A stretch of 64,000 nt of DNA from Candidatus Symbiobacter mobilis CR (lineage in GTDB: Bacteria > Pseudomonadota > Gammaproteobacteria > Burkholderiales > Burkholderiaceae_C), in assembly GCF_000477435.1 (NCBI RefSeq), contig NC_022576.1, forward strand, positions 1 to 64,000. Direction: 5' to 3'. The notes beneath the pieces were generated by a model. The model saw only the letters and a program-made list of their open reading frames with translations, was not told where the DNA came from and ran no database searches. The position numbers were made by a program, and so were the translations under genes. Position 1 is the stretch's first letter. Each line of letters opens with the position of its first letter. Shown here piece by piece: positions 13,352 through 23,328 of the stretch.

Positions 13352-14329
13352 ATGATATTCATGAATAGTAATAATATTTATGGGATTGATACATTGGAAA
13401 TGAGGTGCCCTCTTTGCTATAATACTCCACAAATTTTGGAGCTTATTAATTCAGAAGATGTTATAGCTATTTGGGGTAAAGTAGGTATAGATGTATCTCA
13501 GGCTATCCGTAAATCAGAAATCACGAAGTGTCAATGTAACATATGTGGGCTTGGCTACTATTACCCTTTTATTCCTGGTGATGCTTTATTCTATGGTAAA
13601 CTAGCGGACTGGGATTGGTACTACAAGCACCCAGGGAAGACTGAATACGAGTTTACATTGTCGGTATTAAATGCAAAGATTAATTTATTTGATGTTGGTT
13701 GCGGCATAGGAGAATTTTCAACTTATCTGCCGGATGGAGTTAATTATTTCGGATCAGATTTATGTGAAAAATCAGTCGAAATTGCAAAGTCAATGGGAAG
13801 AAATGTTGATTTGATTGATATAATGAAGATCTCAGACTCATTAAAAGATAGTTTTGATGCAGTAACTTGTTTTCAGGTACTTGAGCATGTTATTGATATA
13901 CATGGTTTTTTCTCCGCATTGGTAAGTTTATGTAAGCCCGGAGGTATCATTGTCTTGGCAGTCCCAAATAATTCTGGCTTTATTGGGTATGCTGTGAATA
14001 ACATTTTAAATATGCCTCCCCATCATGTGCTTCTCTGGAGTAAAAAATCGTTAATTTATTTAGCAAATAAATATAATATCGAAGTTCTTAATTATGTTGA
14101 AGAAAAACTATCTGATGTTCATCGACATTGGGCTGTTACTACCATGGTAAGGTTCTATTTATGCAATATAATACAAAGAAAACAAAAAACGGTAGATATA
14201 AGCTTTATTGGGAGAATCATTGGAAAAATTTCTTCCTTATTTGCATATCCTATTGGCAAATTGTTCCCAAATTTGGTAACAGTCGGACATTCATCAATAA
14301 TTGTTCTTAAAAAAAATGAAGTTGCATGA
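13352..14329 (+). CDS. SAM-dependent methyltransferase with N-terminal zinc-ribbon
   Basis: A 325-residue methyltransferase. Two CxxC pairs, CPLC near residue 14 and CNIC near 62, suggest a small zinc-binding domain before the catalytic fold. Motif I is LFDVGCGIGEF near residue 113, then CFQVLEHVIDIHGFFSAL and a PGGIIVLAVPN strand. This is the layout of C-methyltransferase-like and Methyltransf_23 proteins common in sugar clusters. The gene is very AT-rich. It ends 14 bp inside the next gene. Confidence 0.8.
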   Translation: MIFMNSNNIYGIDTLEMRCPLCYNTPQILELINSEDVIAIWGKVGIDVSQAIRKSEITKCQCNICGLGYYYPFIPGDALFYGKLADWDWYYKHPGKTEYEFTLSVLNAKINLFDVGCGIGEFSTYLPDGVNYFGSDLCEKSVEIAKSMGRNVDLIDIMKISDSLKDSFDAVTCFQVLEHVIDIHGFFSALVSLCKPGGIIVLAVPNNSGFIGYAVNNILNMPPHHVLLWSKKSLIYLANKYNIEVLNYVEEKLSDVHRHWAVTTMVRFYLCNIIQRKQKTVDISFIGRIIGKISSLFAYPIGKLFPNLVTVGHSSIIVLKKNEVA

Positions 14330-15305
14330 TTATCAAGGTTCATCTGTTCTTATCACCGGCGGGCTTGGGTTTATTGGCTCCAATCTAGCGCGTGTACTTG
14401 TTGAGTATGGAGCACAGGTCACACTGGTAGATAGTCTGATTCCTAAGTTCGGCGGAAATCCTTATAACATTTTCGATATTAAAGATAAGGTGACTGTGAA
14501 TGTTTGTGATGTACGCGATCCGTTTGCAATCGCCTATCTTCTCCAGGGAAAGGATTACTTATTTAACCTAGCGGGGCAAACCAGTCACGTTGATTCGATG
14601 AGTGATCCTCAGTCTGATCTTGATATTAATACAGCATCACAATTATCAATTCTTGAAGCATGCCGCAAGAATAATCCCAGTATTAAAATTGTTTTTGCGA
14701 GTACACGTCAAATATATGGTAAACCTGACTATTTGCCTGTAGACGAAAAGCACCCAACTCGTCCAGTGGATGTCAATGGAATTAATAAATTGGCCGGCGA
14801 GTCGTATCACCTGCTATATAATAATGTATATGGAATTCGAGCTACTGCTCTACGACTTACTAACACGTATGGCCCCGGGATGCGGGTCCAGGATGCTCGA
14901 CAGACCTTTTTAGGGATATGGATTCGTATGTTGATTGAAGGAAAACCAATCAAAGTTTTCGGTGATGGCAGTCAATTGCGAGATTTTAATTATGTAGATG
15001 ACTGCGTAACCGCCATGCTGATGGTTGGAGCGAGCGATGCAGCGAATGGGAAAATTTATAACTTGGGAAGTACTGAGGTTGTTGAATTAAGAAAACTTGC
15101 TGAAGTACTAGTAAGTCTTGGATATGGTGGGGTATACGAATTTGAACCATTTCCTCTAGAAAGAAAAGTAATTGATATCGGAGATTATTATAGTTGCTTT
15201 GGGTTGATTGCACGGGAACTAGGTTGGGTGCCAAAAGTCGGGTTGTTGGAAGGATTGAAAAAAACTGTGAAATATTATCAGGCACATCATTCTTACTACT
15301 GGTAA
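14316..15305 (+). CDS. NAD-dependent nucleotide-sugar epimerase/dehydratase (extended SDR)
   Basis: A 329-residue extended short-chain dehydrogenase. The Rossmann motif ITGGLGFIGSNLARVLVEYG binds NAD, and LTNTYGPG and the C-terminal GDGSQLRDFNYVDDCV block match UDP-glucose epimerase/dTDP-dehydratase relatives. Odd point: where the catalytic YxxxK is expected the sequence reads NGINKLAGE, so Asn replaces Tyr while Lys is kept. The ATG at 14316 overlaps the previous gene by 14 bp; a TTG at 14301 would extend it by five residues. Substrate unknown. Confidence 0.82.
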   Translation: MKLHDYQGSSVLITGGLGFIGSNLARVLVEYGAQVTLVDSLIPKFGGNPYNIFDIKDKVTVNVCDVRDPFAIAYLLQGKDYLFNLAGQTSHVDSMSDPQSDLDINTASQLSILEACRKNNPSIKIVFASTRQIYGKPDYLPVDEKHPTRPVDVNGINKLAGESYHLLYNNVYGIRATALRLTNTYGPGMRVQDARQTFLGIWIRMLIEGKPIKVFGDGSQLRDFNYVDDCVTAMLMVGASDAANGKIYNLGSTEVVELRKLAEVLVSLGYGGVYEFEPFPLERKVIDIGDYYSCFGLIARELGWVPKVGLLEGLKKTVKYYQAHHSYYW

Positions 15306-15374
15306 GAACTGTAGAGGGTGCAATATTAACTGCTTCCATAAATTAAATTACGATTTATATAGTAAGGCGCAGCA

Positions 15375-16478
15375 ATGATTCAGATGAACGACTTTGGAGC
15401 CGAACCAGCAGCATTGCGTGAAGCCATGCTGGCTGCTATACGCCGTGTGATCGATTCAGGATGGTATGTACTTGGTGATGAAGTTCGCTCGTTTGAAGAA
15501 CAGTGGGCTGCCGTTTGTGGTACTGCATGCGCTGTAGGTGTCGGAAATGGTATGGACGCCATTGAGATTGCACTTCGTACGCTCAATATTGGCCCAGGGG
15601 ATGAGGTCATCACTACATCTATGACTGCTTATGCGACAGTATTAGCTATTTTGCGAGCTGGTGCTATACCAGTGCTGGCTGATATTGAACCGGACACAGC
15701 CCTTCTCTCTTTGGAAAGTGCACAGCGCTGCATATCTAGTAGAACCAAGGCGGTGATACTTGTTCACCTATATGGGCAGGTTCGAAAAATGGCCGCTTGG
15801 ATCGAGTTTTGTCATGAAAACAATGCTTGGCTCATTGAGGATTGCGCTCAGTCGCATCTCGCATCATGGCAGGGTAAGGTTGCTGGAAATTTTGGTGAAG
15901 TAGGGGCATACAGCTTTTACCCTACGAAAAATTTAGGAACACTCGGGGATGGTGGCATGCTTGTCACCAATAATTTATGTTTGGCTGCTGATGCTATGCG
16001 GATGCGTAATTATGGCCAAAGCGATCGTTATCATCACCCTGAATTTGGAATGAATAGCCGCCTAGATGAACTTCATGCTGCCATCTTGCGGGAACGGATT
16101 AAATGGCTGAAAATTTTCACTGAACGTCGACGTAGCATCGCGCATGCTTATGAAGTCGGAATTACTAATTCATTAGTTAAGAAGATGATTCCGCCGGAAG
16201 AAGATGCTGCACATGTTTATCATCTTTATGTAGTTACTTGTAAATGGCGAGATGCATTACAATTCCATCTTAATAAGAACCAAGTGCAGGCACTGATCCA
16301 TTATCCTATTCCGGTGCATCATCAGAAACAATGTCTACAAATTATGCGAGATCCATGTGGGTTGCCAGTGAGTGAATATCATGCAGCAATGTGCTTGACC
16401 TTGCCTGTTCATCCTCAAATGTCTGATGCCGATGTGACACAAGTGATTAGCGCTGTGAATAGCTTCCGGGGGGATTGA
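15375..16478 (+). CDS. DegT/DnrJ/EryC1-family sugar aminotransferase
   Basis: A 367-residue PLP-dependent aminotransferase that adds an amino group to a keto-sugar nucleotide. Visible are GVGNGMDAIEIALRTL (phosphate-binding region), DIEPDTALLS, IEDCAQSH with the PLP-ring Asp, and FYPTKNLGTLGDGG with the Schiff-base lysine near residue 184. The following glycosyltransferase start overlaps its stop. With the SDR upstream it could form a two-step amino-sugar branch. Confidence 0.9.
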   Translation: MIQMNDFGAEPAALREAMLAAIRRVIDSGWYVLGDEVRSFEEQWAAVCGTACAVGVGNGMDAIEIALRTLNIGPGDEVITTSMTAYATVLAILRAGAIPVLADIEPDTALLSLESAQRCISSRTKAVILVHLYGQVRKMAAWIEFCHENNAWLIEDCAQSHLASWQGKVAGNFGEVGAYSFYPTKNLGTLGDGGMLVTNNLCLAADAMRMRNYGQSDRYHHPEFGMNSRLDELHAAILRERIKWLKIFTERRRSIAHAYEVGITNSLVKKMIPPEEDAAHVYHLYVVTCKWRDALQFHLNKNQVQALIHYPIPVHHQKQCLQIMRDPCGLPVSEYHAAMCLTLPVHPQMSDADVTQVISAVNSFRGD

Positions 16479-17428
16479 TGGAGCACTACGTCACCCTTTT
16501 TGATAGCTTTTTTCTTCCACAAGGATTGGCGCTTCACATGTCGATGGAAAGGCATGTCAAGGATTACACACTTTGGATCCTGTGTGTGGATGATGAAGCG
16601 TACAAGGTGCTTGCCAAGATACAGTTACCAAATGTTCGTTTGTTATATCTCAGTGAGCTGGAGACCAAAGAATTGCTGTGTGTGAAACAGTGGCGTACCA
16701 AAGGTGAGTACTGCTGGACTTTGACCCCGTTTTCGCATCGTTTCGTATTTGAGGCAGACCCATCTGTAGCGCGTGTTACATATATAGACGCTGATTTTTG
16801 GTTTCGTAAGAATCCAAAATCAATCTTTGAAGAACTTGGTGCATCTGGTAAACATGTGTTAATAACAGATCATGCGTATGCACCTGAGTATGACCAGTCA
16901 GCTATTTCAGGACAGTATTGTGTTCAGTTTGTGACTATTACTCGCGATGGTGGTGAAGTGGTCAGGCTGTGGTGGGAACAACGATGTGTCGAATGGTGCC
17001 ATGCAAGGCATGAGGATGGCAAATTTGGTGATCAAAAATATCTGGAAAAATGGCCAGAATTATTTTGTAAGGAAACACATGTCTTACAAAACCAATCGTT
17101 AATTCTTGCCCCATGGAACGCCAATCGATTTCCATATTCTGCAGCAGTAGCGTGGCATTTTCATGGTGTCAGAATAATATATTTAAATAGAAAAATTGTT
17201 CAATTTTCTATTGGAGACTACTTGTTGCCTAAAGTTGCTGTCTCTTATGTGTATAATCCATACTTCATTGATATTTTATATGCTATAAAGATACTTATTG
17301 GAATAAATTACAAAGTAAAGATTCAGGATAATAAATCACTATTTCGAATATTTAAGTTATTTATTTCAAAAATACTTACATATCGCTCATATGTTCAAAA
17401 TTCCACAATGTCTTTTGAGCTGAGATGA
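16478..17428 (+). CDS. Glycosyltransferase
   Basis: A 316-residue protein that starts MEHYVTLFDSFFLPQGLAL and contains RVTYIDADFWFRKNP near residue 100, a DxD motif of GT-A enzymes that binds a metal-nucleotide-sugar. The N-terminal layout resembles stand-alone transferases annotated as 'glycosyltransferase family protein' in O-antigen clusters. The ATG overlaps the aminotransferase stop (TGATG). The 3' third is strongly AT-rich. Sugar donor and acceptor are unknown. Confidence 0.7.
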   Translation: MEHYVTLFDSFFLPQGLALHMSMERHVKDYTLWILCVDDEAYKVLAKIQLPNVRLLYLSELETKELLCVKQWRTKGEYCWTLTPFSHRFVFEADPSVARVTYIDADFWFRKNPKSIFEELGASGKHVLITDHAYAPEYDQSAISGQYCVQFVTITRDGGEVVRLWWEQRCVEWCHARHEDGKFGDQKYLEKWPELFCKETHVLQNQSLILAPWNANRFPYSAAVAWHFHGVRIIYLNRKIVQFSIGDYLLPKVAVSYVYNPYFIDILYAIKILIGINYKVKIQDNKSLFRIFKLFISKILTYRSYVQNSTMSFELR

Positions 17429-17567
17429 AAACATGGCTACTCTGGTGGATAGAATAATCGTCACCATTAGCGTAGCGAAGTCGTTATCCAGTATGGCCAG
17501 ATATATTCTTGGCCACATGTGCCAGCATTCTTGCGGACTATCGGCTTCGTCGATCCTGCTGGGTAGC

Positions 17568-18671
17568 CTAGTCCCGCATCCGACGGTTCGTCAGCAACGC
17601 CAGTGGGGAGCGCCATGCAAAGCGCACCATGCGTGCGTACAGGGTCAGGTATGCCAGTACGAACCCAAGTAATGCCGTGGCAGACCAGAACGTAGATTGG
17701 TGTACCCACAGCGCGACGATGACAGGGGGGATCGACATCATTCCTACTGCGATGCCGGTGGTTGAATTGCGCAGCAGGGGAGGCAAGTGCGCAGTACGGT
17801 GCCGCACCACGCGCCGCCCAAGCAGGCTGTGGAAGTGCAGGCGATCCGGCATCCCGACGTGCGTTTTGCGCATCTTGCGGCGGTACATGCTGAAAAGCAC
17901 TTCCGTCACAGGGTGTACGCAAACCATCAGCACAGCAAAGGCGGATACCGTCGGGTGCCGGTGCATCAGCAGCACGGCCACCCACGCAAGGCCGAACCCC
18001 AACAGGTACGAGCCACCGTCGCCCAGAAAGATCTTGCCGAAGGGCCAGTTGACGCAAAAGAACCCCAGCGTGCAGGCCGCCAGCACTACGCAGATCCCCG
18101 TCAGTGGCAGGTCTCCGAATTGGTAGGCAATCGACCCAAAACCTACGGCAGCGATGACCAACATGCTCGATGCCAAACCGTTGAACCCATCGATGATGTT
18201 GACAGCATTGGCTACTCCACCCACAGCGATGGCCGTGAAGAGAATGGAGGCAGGTAGCCATGCCAGCATAGTGTCCACGCCCCAGATATCGACGCGGGTG
18301 ATCGAGATGTCCGTAAGCCACCAAGCAAGCACTCCGCTTCCCATCGTCGCCAGCAGGCGCACCAACACGCCTACGCGCTTGGTCAAGTCTTCAGCCAGGC
18401 CAAACAGAAAAGCGGGCACTCCTGCAATCAGCATAGGCCCCAACAGGGCCTGCACCTGTTCTGAGACCAAGGCCCACGCAAGTACAAGCCCGATGGCGAT
18501 GGGTACGCCACCGATTCGCGGGGTGGGGTGCGTGTGTACTTTCTGTACACCGTGTGTGAAGTCGCCCGTGAAGTGTGCGTGCCACCCACGGGTCAGCAGC
18601 ACGAAAACGCTGGCCAGAAAGGTCACAGCCGAACCAACGACGGCAGGCTCATCGAGAAGATTGACGCTCAT
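17568..18671 (-). CDS. WecA-like undecaprenyl-phosphate glycosyl-1-phosphate transferase
   Basis: A 367-residue polytopic membrane protein of glycosyltransferase family 4 (MraY/WecA). It shows TPRIGGVPIAIGLVLAWALV, NIIDGFNGLASSM, FLGDGGSYLLGFGLAW and HVGMPDRLHFHSLLGRR, the cytosolic catalytic loops of WecA-type enzymes. It would load the first sugar phosphate on undecaprenyl phosphate, starting O-antigen or capsule synthesis. It faces the glycan island from the right on the opposite strand and has the GC-rich style of the core genome. Confidence 0.9.
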   Translation of the reverse strand: MSVNLLDEPAVVGSAVTFLASVFVLLTRGWHAHFTGDFTHGVQKVHTHPTPRIGGVPIAIGLVLAWALVSEQVQALLGPMLIAGVPAFLFGLAEDLTKRVGVLVRLLATMGSGVLAWWLTDISITRVDIWGVDTMLAWLPASILFTAIAVGGVANAVNIIDGFNGLASSMLVIAAVGFGSIAYQFGDLPLTGICVVLAACTLGFFCVNWPFGKIFLGDGGSYLLGFGLAWVAVLLMHRHPTVSAFAVLMVCVHPVTEVLFSMYRRKMRKTHVGMPDRLHFHSLLGRRVVRHRTAHLPPLLRNSTTGIAVGMMSIPPVIVALWVHQSTFWSATALLGFVLAYLTLYARMVRFAWRSPLALLTNRRMRD

Positions 18672-18817
18672 CAGTGGCCTAGGTTAGTGCTAATGGGCCA
18701 ATAAGTGTAGTCATGCGCATCCATGGCGTCCAGTGAGTCAAGCAGAGCGATAGCCTCGTACACTCGTGCGCGAACCGGGGATAGTCGAATAGATGGGTGG
18801 ATATTTCAGGAGGAGCC

Positions 18818-19861
18818 ATGACCTCAGGACCCTTGCTGCTAGAGCAGCTTGCCAGCTTGACTGCGATACGCGATCTGGAACTGATGGAGCGCAGTTTGCT
18901 CAAAACCCTCTACGGTTTTTTGCGCCCACGGTCGCTCGGGATGGTTCGGCTCAACAGCAAAGGCCAGCCGACGATGGAAGTGGCCTACCGGGAAGACCGG
19001 TACGAGGCCTTTCACGACGACCTTGTGCTGGATGAGCACGTCGCCATGGCCGATGAGTTTTTGCGTGTTTCCGACGCCAAGTTTTATTCGGCCAAGACGG
19101 ATTCCGGGGTGCTCATCGTTTTTGCGTTGACGTCTACCCGTTCCGGCCGCAGCTATTTGCAGATTACCTTGGGAAAAGAACTCTCCCGCATGGATAGTCA
19201 CATGGTCTCCGGCGTCGTGCAGATCTACCGGAACTTTGTGAGCCTGATGCACCATGCGCAGACGGATCAGCTCACCGGGCTGGCAAACCGCAAGACGTTC
19301 GACGAGTGCGTCAGCCGGGTGCATGAGTTGATCATGGCGGAGCCGACGCTGATCAACCCGGAGCGTCGTTTGCCCAAGTCGTCCAGCTACTGGCTGGTGA
19401 TGGTCGACATCGACCACTTCAAGTCGATCAACGACCGTTTTGGGCATCTGTACGGGGACGAAGTGCTTGTGATCCTGGCGCAGTTGATGCTTAGCTCTTT
19501 CCGGGAAAACGATCTGATCTTCCGCTTTGGGGGGGAGGAGTTCGTGCTGATCATCCGCTGCGCGGATCGTGCCGATTGCCTGGTGACGTTGGAACGGTTT
19601 CGCCAGCGGGTGGAGGAGCGGTCGATTCCGCAGGTAGGGCACGTGACCGTGAGCATCGGTAGCACGCAGATGGATCGGCGCACGTATCCGACGACGATCG
19701 TCGATCGTGCCGACCAAGCGCTGTATTTCAGCAAACGCAACGGCCGCAACCAGATCACGTTTTTTGAGGATCTGCTAGCCGAAGGGCTGGTGTCCGTGCA
19801 GGAAATCAAGACGGATGCCATTGCCTTTTTCGACCCCGAAGAAGACGAAATCGAGTCTTGA
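18818..19861 (+). CDS. GGDEF-domain diguanylate cyclase
   Basis: A 347-residue protein that makes cyclic di-GMP. The N-terminal about 150 residues form a sensor region without recognised motifs, then the linker DQLTGLANRKTFDECV and the GGDEF domain with RFGGEEFVLII near residues 236-246. RENDLIF upstream supplies an RxxD inhibitory site. The start ATG 18818 is preceded by the Shine-Dalgarno AGGAGG, which favours it over an in-frame GTG at 18797. It is divergent from the WecA-like gene. Confidence 0.93.
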   Translation: MTSGPLLLEQLASLTAIRDLELMERSLLKTLYGFLRPRSLGMVRLNSKGQPTMEVAYREDRYEAFHDDLVLDEHVAMADEFLRVSDAKFYSAKTDSGVLIVFALTSTRSGRSYLQITLGKELSRMDSHMVSGVVQIYRNFVSLMHHAQTDQLTGLANRKTFDECVSRVHELIMAEPTLINPERRLPKSSSYWLVMVDIDHFKSINDRFGHLYGDEVLVILAQLMLSSFRENDLIFRFGGEEFVLIIRCADRADCLVTLERFRQRVEERSIPQVGHVTVSIGSTQMDRRTYPTTIVDRADQALYFSKRNGRNQITFFEDLLAEGLVSVQEIKTDAIAFFDPEEDEIES

Positions 19862-19965
19862 TTGGTCCGTTGGGCTTGATGAGGCCTTTGCATCCCCAAA
19901 ACGACAACGCCCAACACAATGGCTGGGCGTCTGGGCTTCGGCAGTGACCGAATTGGGATGGAATC

Positions 19966-20040
19966 TGGTGGGCGGTGGAGGTTTCGAACCTCCGACCCCA
20001 GCAGTGTGAATGCTGTGCTCTACCCCTGAGCTAACCGCCC
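19966..20040 (-). tRNA. tRNA-Val (anticodon CAC)
   Basis: The - strand folds as a complete cloverleaf: acceptor GGGCGGT paired with ACCGCCC, D-arm GCTC/GAGC, anticodon stem CAGCA/TGCTG enclosing the loop TTCACAC, T-arm GGAGG/CCTCC with TTCGAAA, then A and an encoded CCA (19966-19968). The anticodon CAC reads valine codon GTG. Length is 75 nt including CCA. Confidence 0.97.
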
Positions 20041-20083
20041 TGCACTGCAATGCAGAGCCGCAAATTATGGCATAGCGGGCTTT

Positions 20084-20578
20084 TTATTCTTCGAGCAGGC
20101 TACGTAGCATCCACGCCGTTTTTTCGTGGATGTCGAGGCGGGTGGTCAGCAAGTCCATCGTGGGCTGGTCGTTGGCAGCATCGACTGTGGGGATGAGCTT
20201 GCGTGCGGTGCGGGCCGTTGCTTCCTGCGCTGCGACGAGCAGGCGCACCATCTCGTCGGCTTTGGGCACGCCGTCCACTTCCTGGATCGACCCCAGCTTG
20301 GCAAATTCCTTGTAGGTACCCGGCGCGGGGAACCCCAGTGCGCGGATGCGTTCGGCAATGACGTCGAGTGCGTTCCATTGTTCCGTGTACTGATCCATGA
20401 ACATGGCATGCAGGCTGTTGAATTGCGGGCCTGTCACGTTCCAGTGGAAGTTGTGCGTCATCAGGTACAGGGCATAGCTGTCGGCGAGTAGCGCGGAAAG
20501 GCCCTCTGCGATCTTTTTGCGATCTGCTTCGCTGATGCCGATATCCATGGCCGAGGCCTTCAATTTCTTGGTTGCCAC
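20084..20578 (-). CDS. dps: Dps-family DNA-binding ferritin-like protein
   Basis: A 164-residue Dps/ferritin-like protein that oxidises and stores iron and protects DNA. The ferroxidase signature HNFHWNVTGPQFNSLHAMF followed by DQYTEQWNALDVIAERI supplies the inter-subunit His, Asp and Glu ligands. The N-terminus is short and lysine-containing. It is transcribed away from tRNA-Val. No OxyR or Fur site was recognised upstream. Confidence 0.94.
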   Translation of the reverse strand: MATKKLKASAMDIGISEADRKKIAEGLSALLADSYALYLMTHNFHWNVTGPQFNSLHAMFMDQYTEQWNALDVIAERIRALGFPAPGTYKEFAKLGSIQEVDGVPKADEMVRLLVAAQEATARTARKLIPTVDAANDQPTMDLLTTRLDIHEKTAWMLRSLLEE

Positions 20579-20725
20579 AATCGTTGCTCCTTGTCAGAAA
20601 TGGGGGGTGTTCGTTGTCCGCATCCAGCACCAGCCAGGGCGGTGTACGAACCGCTTTCGTTACGGAAACCAGCGCCCGACAAGCTCCTAGGGCACGGGCC
20701 ATGCCGTACAGGCCGGAATTGTGCG

Positions 20726-21310
20726 CTACCTTGCATGGGCTTCGCGGGCCTGTCGAACCGGTGCAAAGGTTTGGCGGTGTAGCGGGCAAGGCCCGAGGGC
20801 ACGCAGCGCCGCAAGATGTTGCGCCGTTCCGTAGCCTTTGTGCTGGGCCAAGCCGTAGGCTGGGTATTGCTCATGCGCTTGCAGGCACCAGCGGTCACGG
20901 TGGACTTTTGCGAGGATCGACGCTGCGGAAATGGCCGCAACGCTTTGGTCCCCGCGCACGATGGCCGTGCATGGCATCGACAGGATGGGGGTTTGGTTAC
21001 CGTCAACCAGCACATGGTCGGGGCGCTGCCGTAGCCCTTCCACGGCGCGGCGCATGGCCAGCAGGGTGGCGCGCAGGATGTTGAGTGTGTCGATTTCTTC
21101 GACGCTGGCTTGGGCGATGGCGTAGTCCCACGCCATGGCGCGGATGTCGTCGAACAGAGCCTCGCGTTGCCGGGCGCTGAGCTGTTTGGAATCGGCCAGC
21201 CCGGCAATCGGCTTCTCGGGATGCAGGATCACCGCAGCAGCAACCACAGGCCCAGCAAGCGGCCCGCGCCCGGCTTCATCCACACCGGCAAGGATGGCTG
21301 TCGATGTCAT
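20726..21310 (-). CDS. rnhB: Ribonuclease HII
   Basis: Cleaves RNA in RNA:DNA hybrids and removes misincorporated ribonucleotides. The 194-residue protein starts with [20 protein letters not shown], holding the first catalytic Asp-Glu pair, and has VLVDGN and [10 protein letters not shown] with the remaining Asp residues. Its ATG overlaps the lpxB stop (TGATG), so it is the last gene of the envelope operon. Confidence 0.95.
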   Translation of the reverse strand: MTSTAILAGVDEAGRGPLAGPVVAAAVILHPEKPIAGLADSKQLSARQREALFDDIRAMAWDYAIAQASVEEIDTLNILRATLLAMRRAVEGLRQRPDHVLVDGNQTPILSMPCTAIVRGDQSVAAISAASILAKVHRDRWCLQAHEQYPAYGLAQHKGYGTAQHLAALRALGPCPLHRQTFAPVRQAREAHAR

Positions 21311-22476
21311 CAGGCCCCGAGCATTTCCGCGATCGCTTGCGAGGCCAGCGTGGGCGTGTCCTGCAGCAACGTGGCATGGAGTGCGCGGAACCCTTGCCGT
21401 AGCCGGGTGATTTGGTCAGGGCTGCATGCATGGGCATCCAGCCACGCCAATACCGCCTTGGCCAAGGCTTGGGGGGTGGCTTGTTCTTGTAGCAGTTCCG
21501 GCACGACGAATTCCCCGCTCAGGATGTTGGGCAGCCCTACCCAGGGCTGGAGCCGCTTGCCCTGCATGATGCGCCAAGACAGCGGGGACATCGCGTAGGC
21601 TATGACCATGGGACATTGGAAGAGCGCAGCTTCCAGCGTGGCGGTGCCGCTGGCGACCAAGGCGACATCGCATGCCGCCAGCACTGCATGCGATTGACCG
21701 CTGACGATCGTCAGATGGGGTACGGGAGGCTCTTGCGAGGCGATGCGCCGGATCTGTGGTTCGAGCTGTGGCACGGCGGGGAGGATGACATGCACCGGCC
21801 CCCATGCCTGCTGCACGATGCGTGCGCAAGCCAGAAAGCGCGGCGCCAGGTGCCGAATCTCGGACTCGCGGCTCCCCGGCAACACTGCCAGCACGGTCGA
21901 TTCCGGGGGCAGGCCCAGGCGCAATCGTGCCCCTGCACGGTCTGGTGTTGCAGGGATGGCCGCAGCCAGCGGGTGCCCCACGAAGCTGGCCCGGATTCCG
22001 CGCTCTGCAAGCCATGCAGGCTCGAAGGGAAAGACGCACAGCATGAGATCGGCATAGCGTTGCAGCCGTGGCAGGCGTTCGGCGCGCCACGCCCATACGG
22101 ATGGGCACACGTAATGCACGGTGCGGATACCCCGTTGCCGCAGGCGTTCTTCGAGGTGGAGGTTGAAGTCCGGTGCATCGATACCGACGAAGACCTGGGG
22201 GGGGGCATCGAACAAGCGGTGCGCAAGACGCTGGCGGATCGACAGGATTCCTGGAATCCGCCGGAGTGTGTCCCACCCGAACCCGTGGACAGACAGCCTG
22301 TGGTGCGGCCACCAAGCATCGAAGCCCTGCGCTGCCATGCGGGGGCCTCCGATGCCGGCGGCTTGTACGGTGGGCCAGCGATGGCGCAGGCCTTCCAATA
22401 GCGCTGCGCCGAGGATGTCGCCGGAGTCCTCCCCAGCGACGAGCGCTGCACGCAGCGTTCCGGGTATCGCCGTCAA
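21310..22476 (-). CDS. lpxB: Lipid-A-disaccharide synthase
   Basis: Condenses UDP-2,3-diacylglucosamine with lipid X to give the lipid A disaccharide at the inner membrane. The 388-residue frame has [60 protein letters not shown] and [16 protein letters not shown] at 22476 overlaps the lpxA stop and gives the usual length; the frame stays open much further upstream inside lpxA, but that extension is unrelated to LpxB. Confidence 0.93.
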   Translation of the reverse strand: MTAIPGTLRAALVAGEDSGDILGAALLEGLRHRWPTVQAAGIGGPRMAAQGFDAWWPHHRLSVHGFGWDTLRRIPGILSIRQRLAHRLFDAPPQVFVGIDAPDFNLHLEERLRQRGIRTVHYVCPSVWAWRAERLPRLQRYADLMLCVFPFEPAWLAERGIRASFVGHPLAAAIPATPDRAGARLRLGLPPESTVLAVLPGSRESEIRHLAPRFLACARIVQQAWGPVHVILPAVPQLEPQIRRIASQEPPVPHLTIVSGQSHAVLAACDVALVASGTATLEAALFQCPMVIAYAMSPLSWRIMQGKRLQPWVGLPNILSGEFVVPELLQEQATPQALAKAVLAWLDAHACSPDQITRLRQGFRALHATLLQDTPTLASQAIAEMLGA

Positions 22477-23267
22477 CGGACGATGCCCCGTTCGGCGGAC
22501 GTCTGCTGCAAGAACGCCAGCATCATGCGCACATCTTCTGCCGCAGCAGGGTAGTCTTGTTCCAGCCGTGCGATGCGAAGGCAGGCTTCCTCCAGGCGAA
22601 CGTCCTCGCGGTACAGGTGCTTGTACATCGCCTTGACTGCGGCGATCCGTTCGCTGCCAAATCCCCGGCGGCGTAGTCCCTCGAAGTTCATCGAACGCGC
22701 ACGGCCAGGCTGTCCCTGGCACAGGACAAAGGGTGGCACATCGGCCAGAAGCATGGTGCATAAGGCCGTCATGCTGTGTGCGCCGATGCGAACGAATTGG
22801 TGTACGACGGTGAATCCGCCCAGGATGGCCCAGTCCCCCACATGGACATGGCCCGCAAGCTGGGAGTTGTTCGCAAAGATCGTGTGGCTGCCTACCTGGC
22901 AATCGTGCGCCAAATGGACGTAAGCCATGATCCAGTTGTCGTCCCCGACGGTGGTCACTCCACGATCCTGCACGGTGCCGATGTGCATGGTGCAGAACTC
23001 GCGGATGGTGTTGCCATCGCCAAGAACCAGCTCGCACGGTTCGCCGCCGTACTTTTTGTCCTGGGGAATGCCGCCGAGCGCTGCGTGCCCGAAGATGCGG
23101 TTGTGTTGCCCGATCGTCGTGTGGCCTTCGATGATGCAGTGCGGGCCAACAGTGGTGTGGGCGCCAATGCGGACGTGCGGCCCGATGAGGGTGTAGGGGC
23201 CGACGGATACCGTGCTGTCGAGTTCGGCGCCTGGGTCGATGAGGGCCGTGGGGTGGATGGTGCTCAA
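22473..23267 (-). CDS. lpxA: UDP-N-acetylglucosamine O-acyltransferase
   Basis: First enzyme of lipid A synthesis, moving a hydroxyacyl chain from ACP to UDP-GlcNAc. The 264-residue protein begins with left-handed beta-helix hexapeptide repeats (IHPTALIDPGAELDSTVSVG) and contains HIGTVQDRGVT and HLAHDCQVGSHTIFANN with the catalytic His region. It overlaps lpxB by four bases and follows fabZ on the same strand. Confidence 0.97.
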   Translation of the reverse strand: MSTIHPTALIDPGAELDSTVSVGPYTLIGPHVRIGAHTTVGPHCIIEGHTTIGQHNRIFGHAALGGIPQDKKYGGEPCELVLGDGNTIREFCTMHIGTVQDRGVTTVGDDNWIMAYVHLAHDCQVGSHTIFANNSQLAGHVHVGDWAILGGFTVVHQFVRIGAHSMTALCTMLLADVPPFVLCQGQPGRARSMNFEGLRRRGFGSERIAAVKAMYKHLYREDVRLEEACLRIARLEQDYPAAAEDVRMMLAFLQQTSAERGIVR

Positions 23268-23328
23268 GGCGGCAAAGGGTCAGCGGAAAAGGGTCAGGCT
23301 GGGTGGTGCCAATGGGGCAGGCCAGGCT

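Noticed and set aside
19908..19931. ACGCCCA...TGGGCGT inverted repeat as terminator after the diguanylate cyclase
   Set aside because: Short stem, long loop and no T run on either strand.
21310..23037. 575-codon form of LpxB
   Set aside because: The upstream part overlaps lpxA in another frame; family length is about 385 residues.
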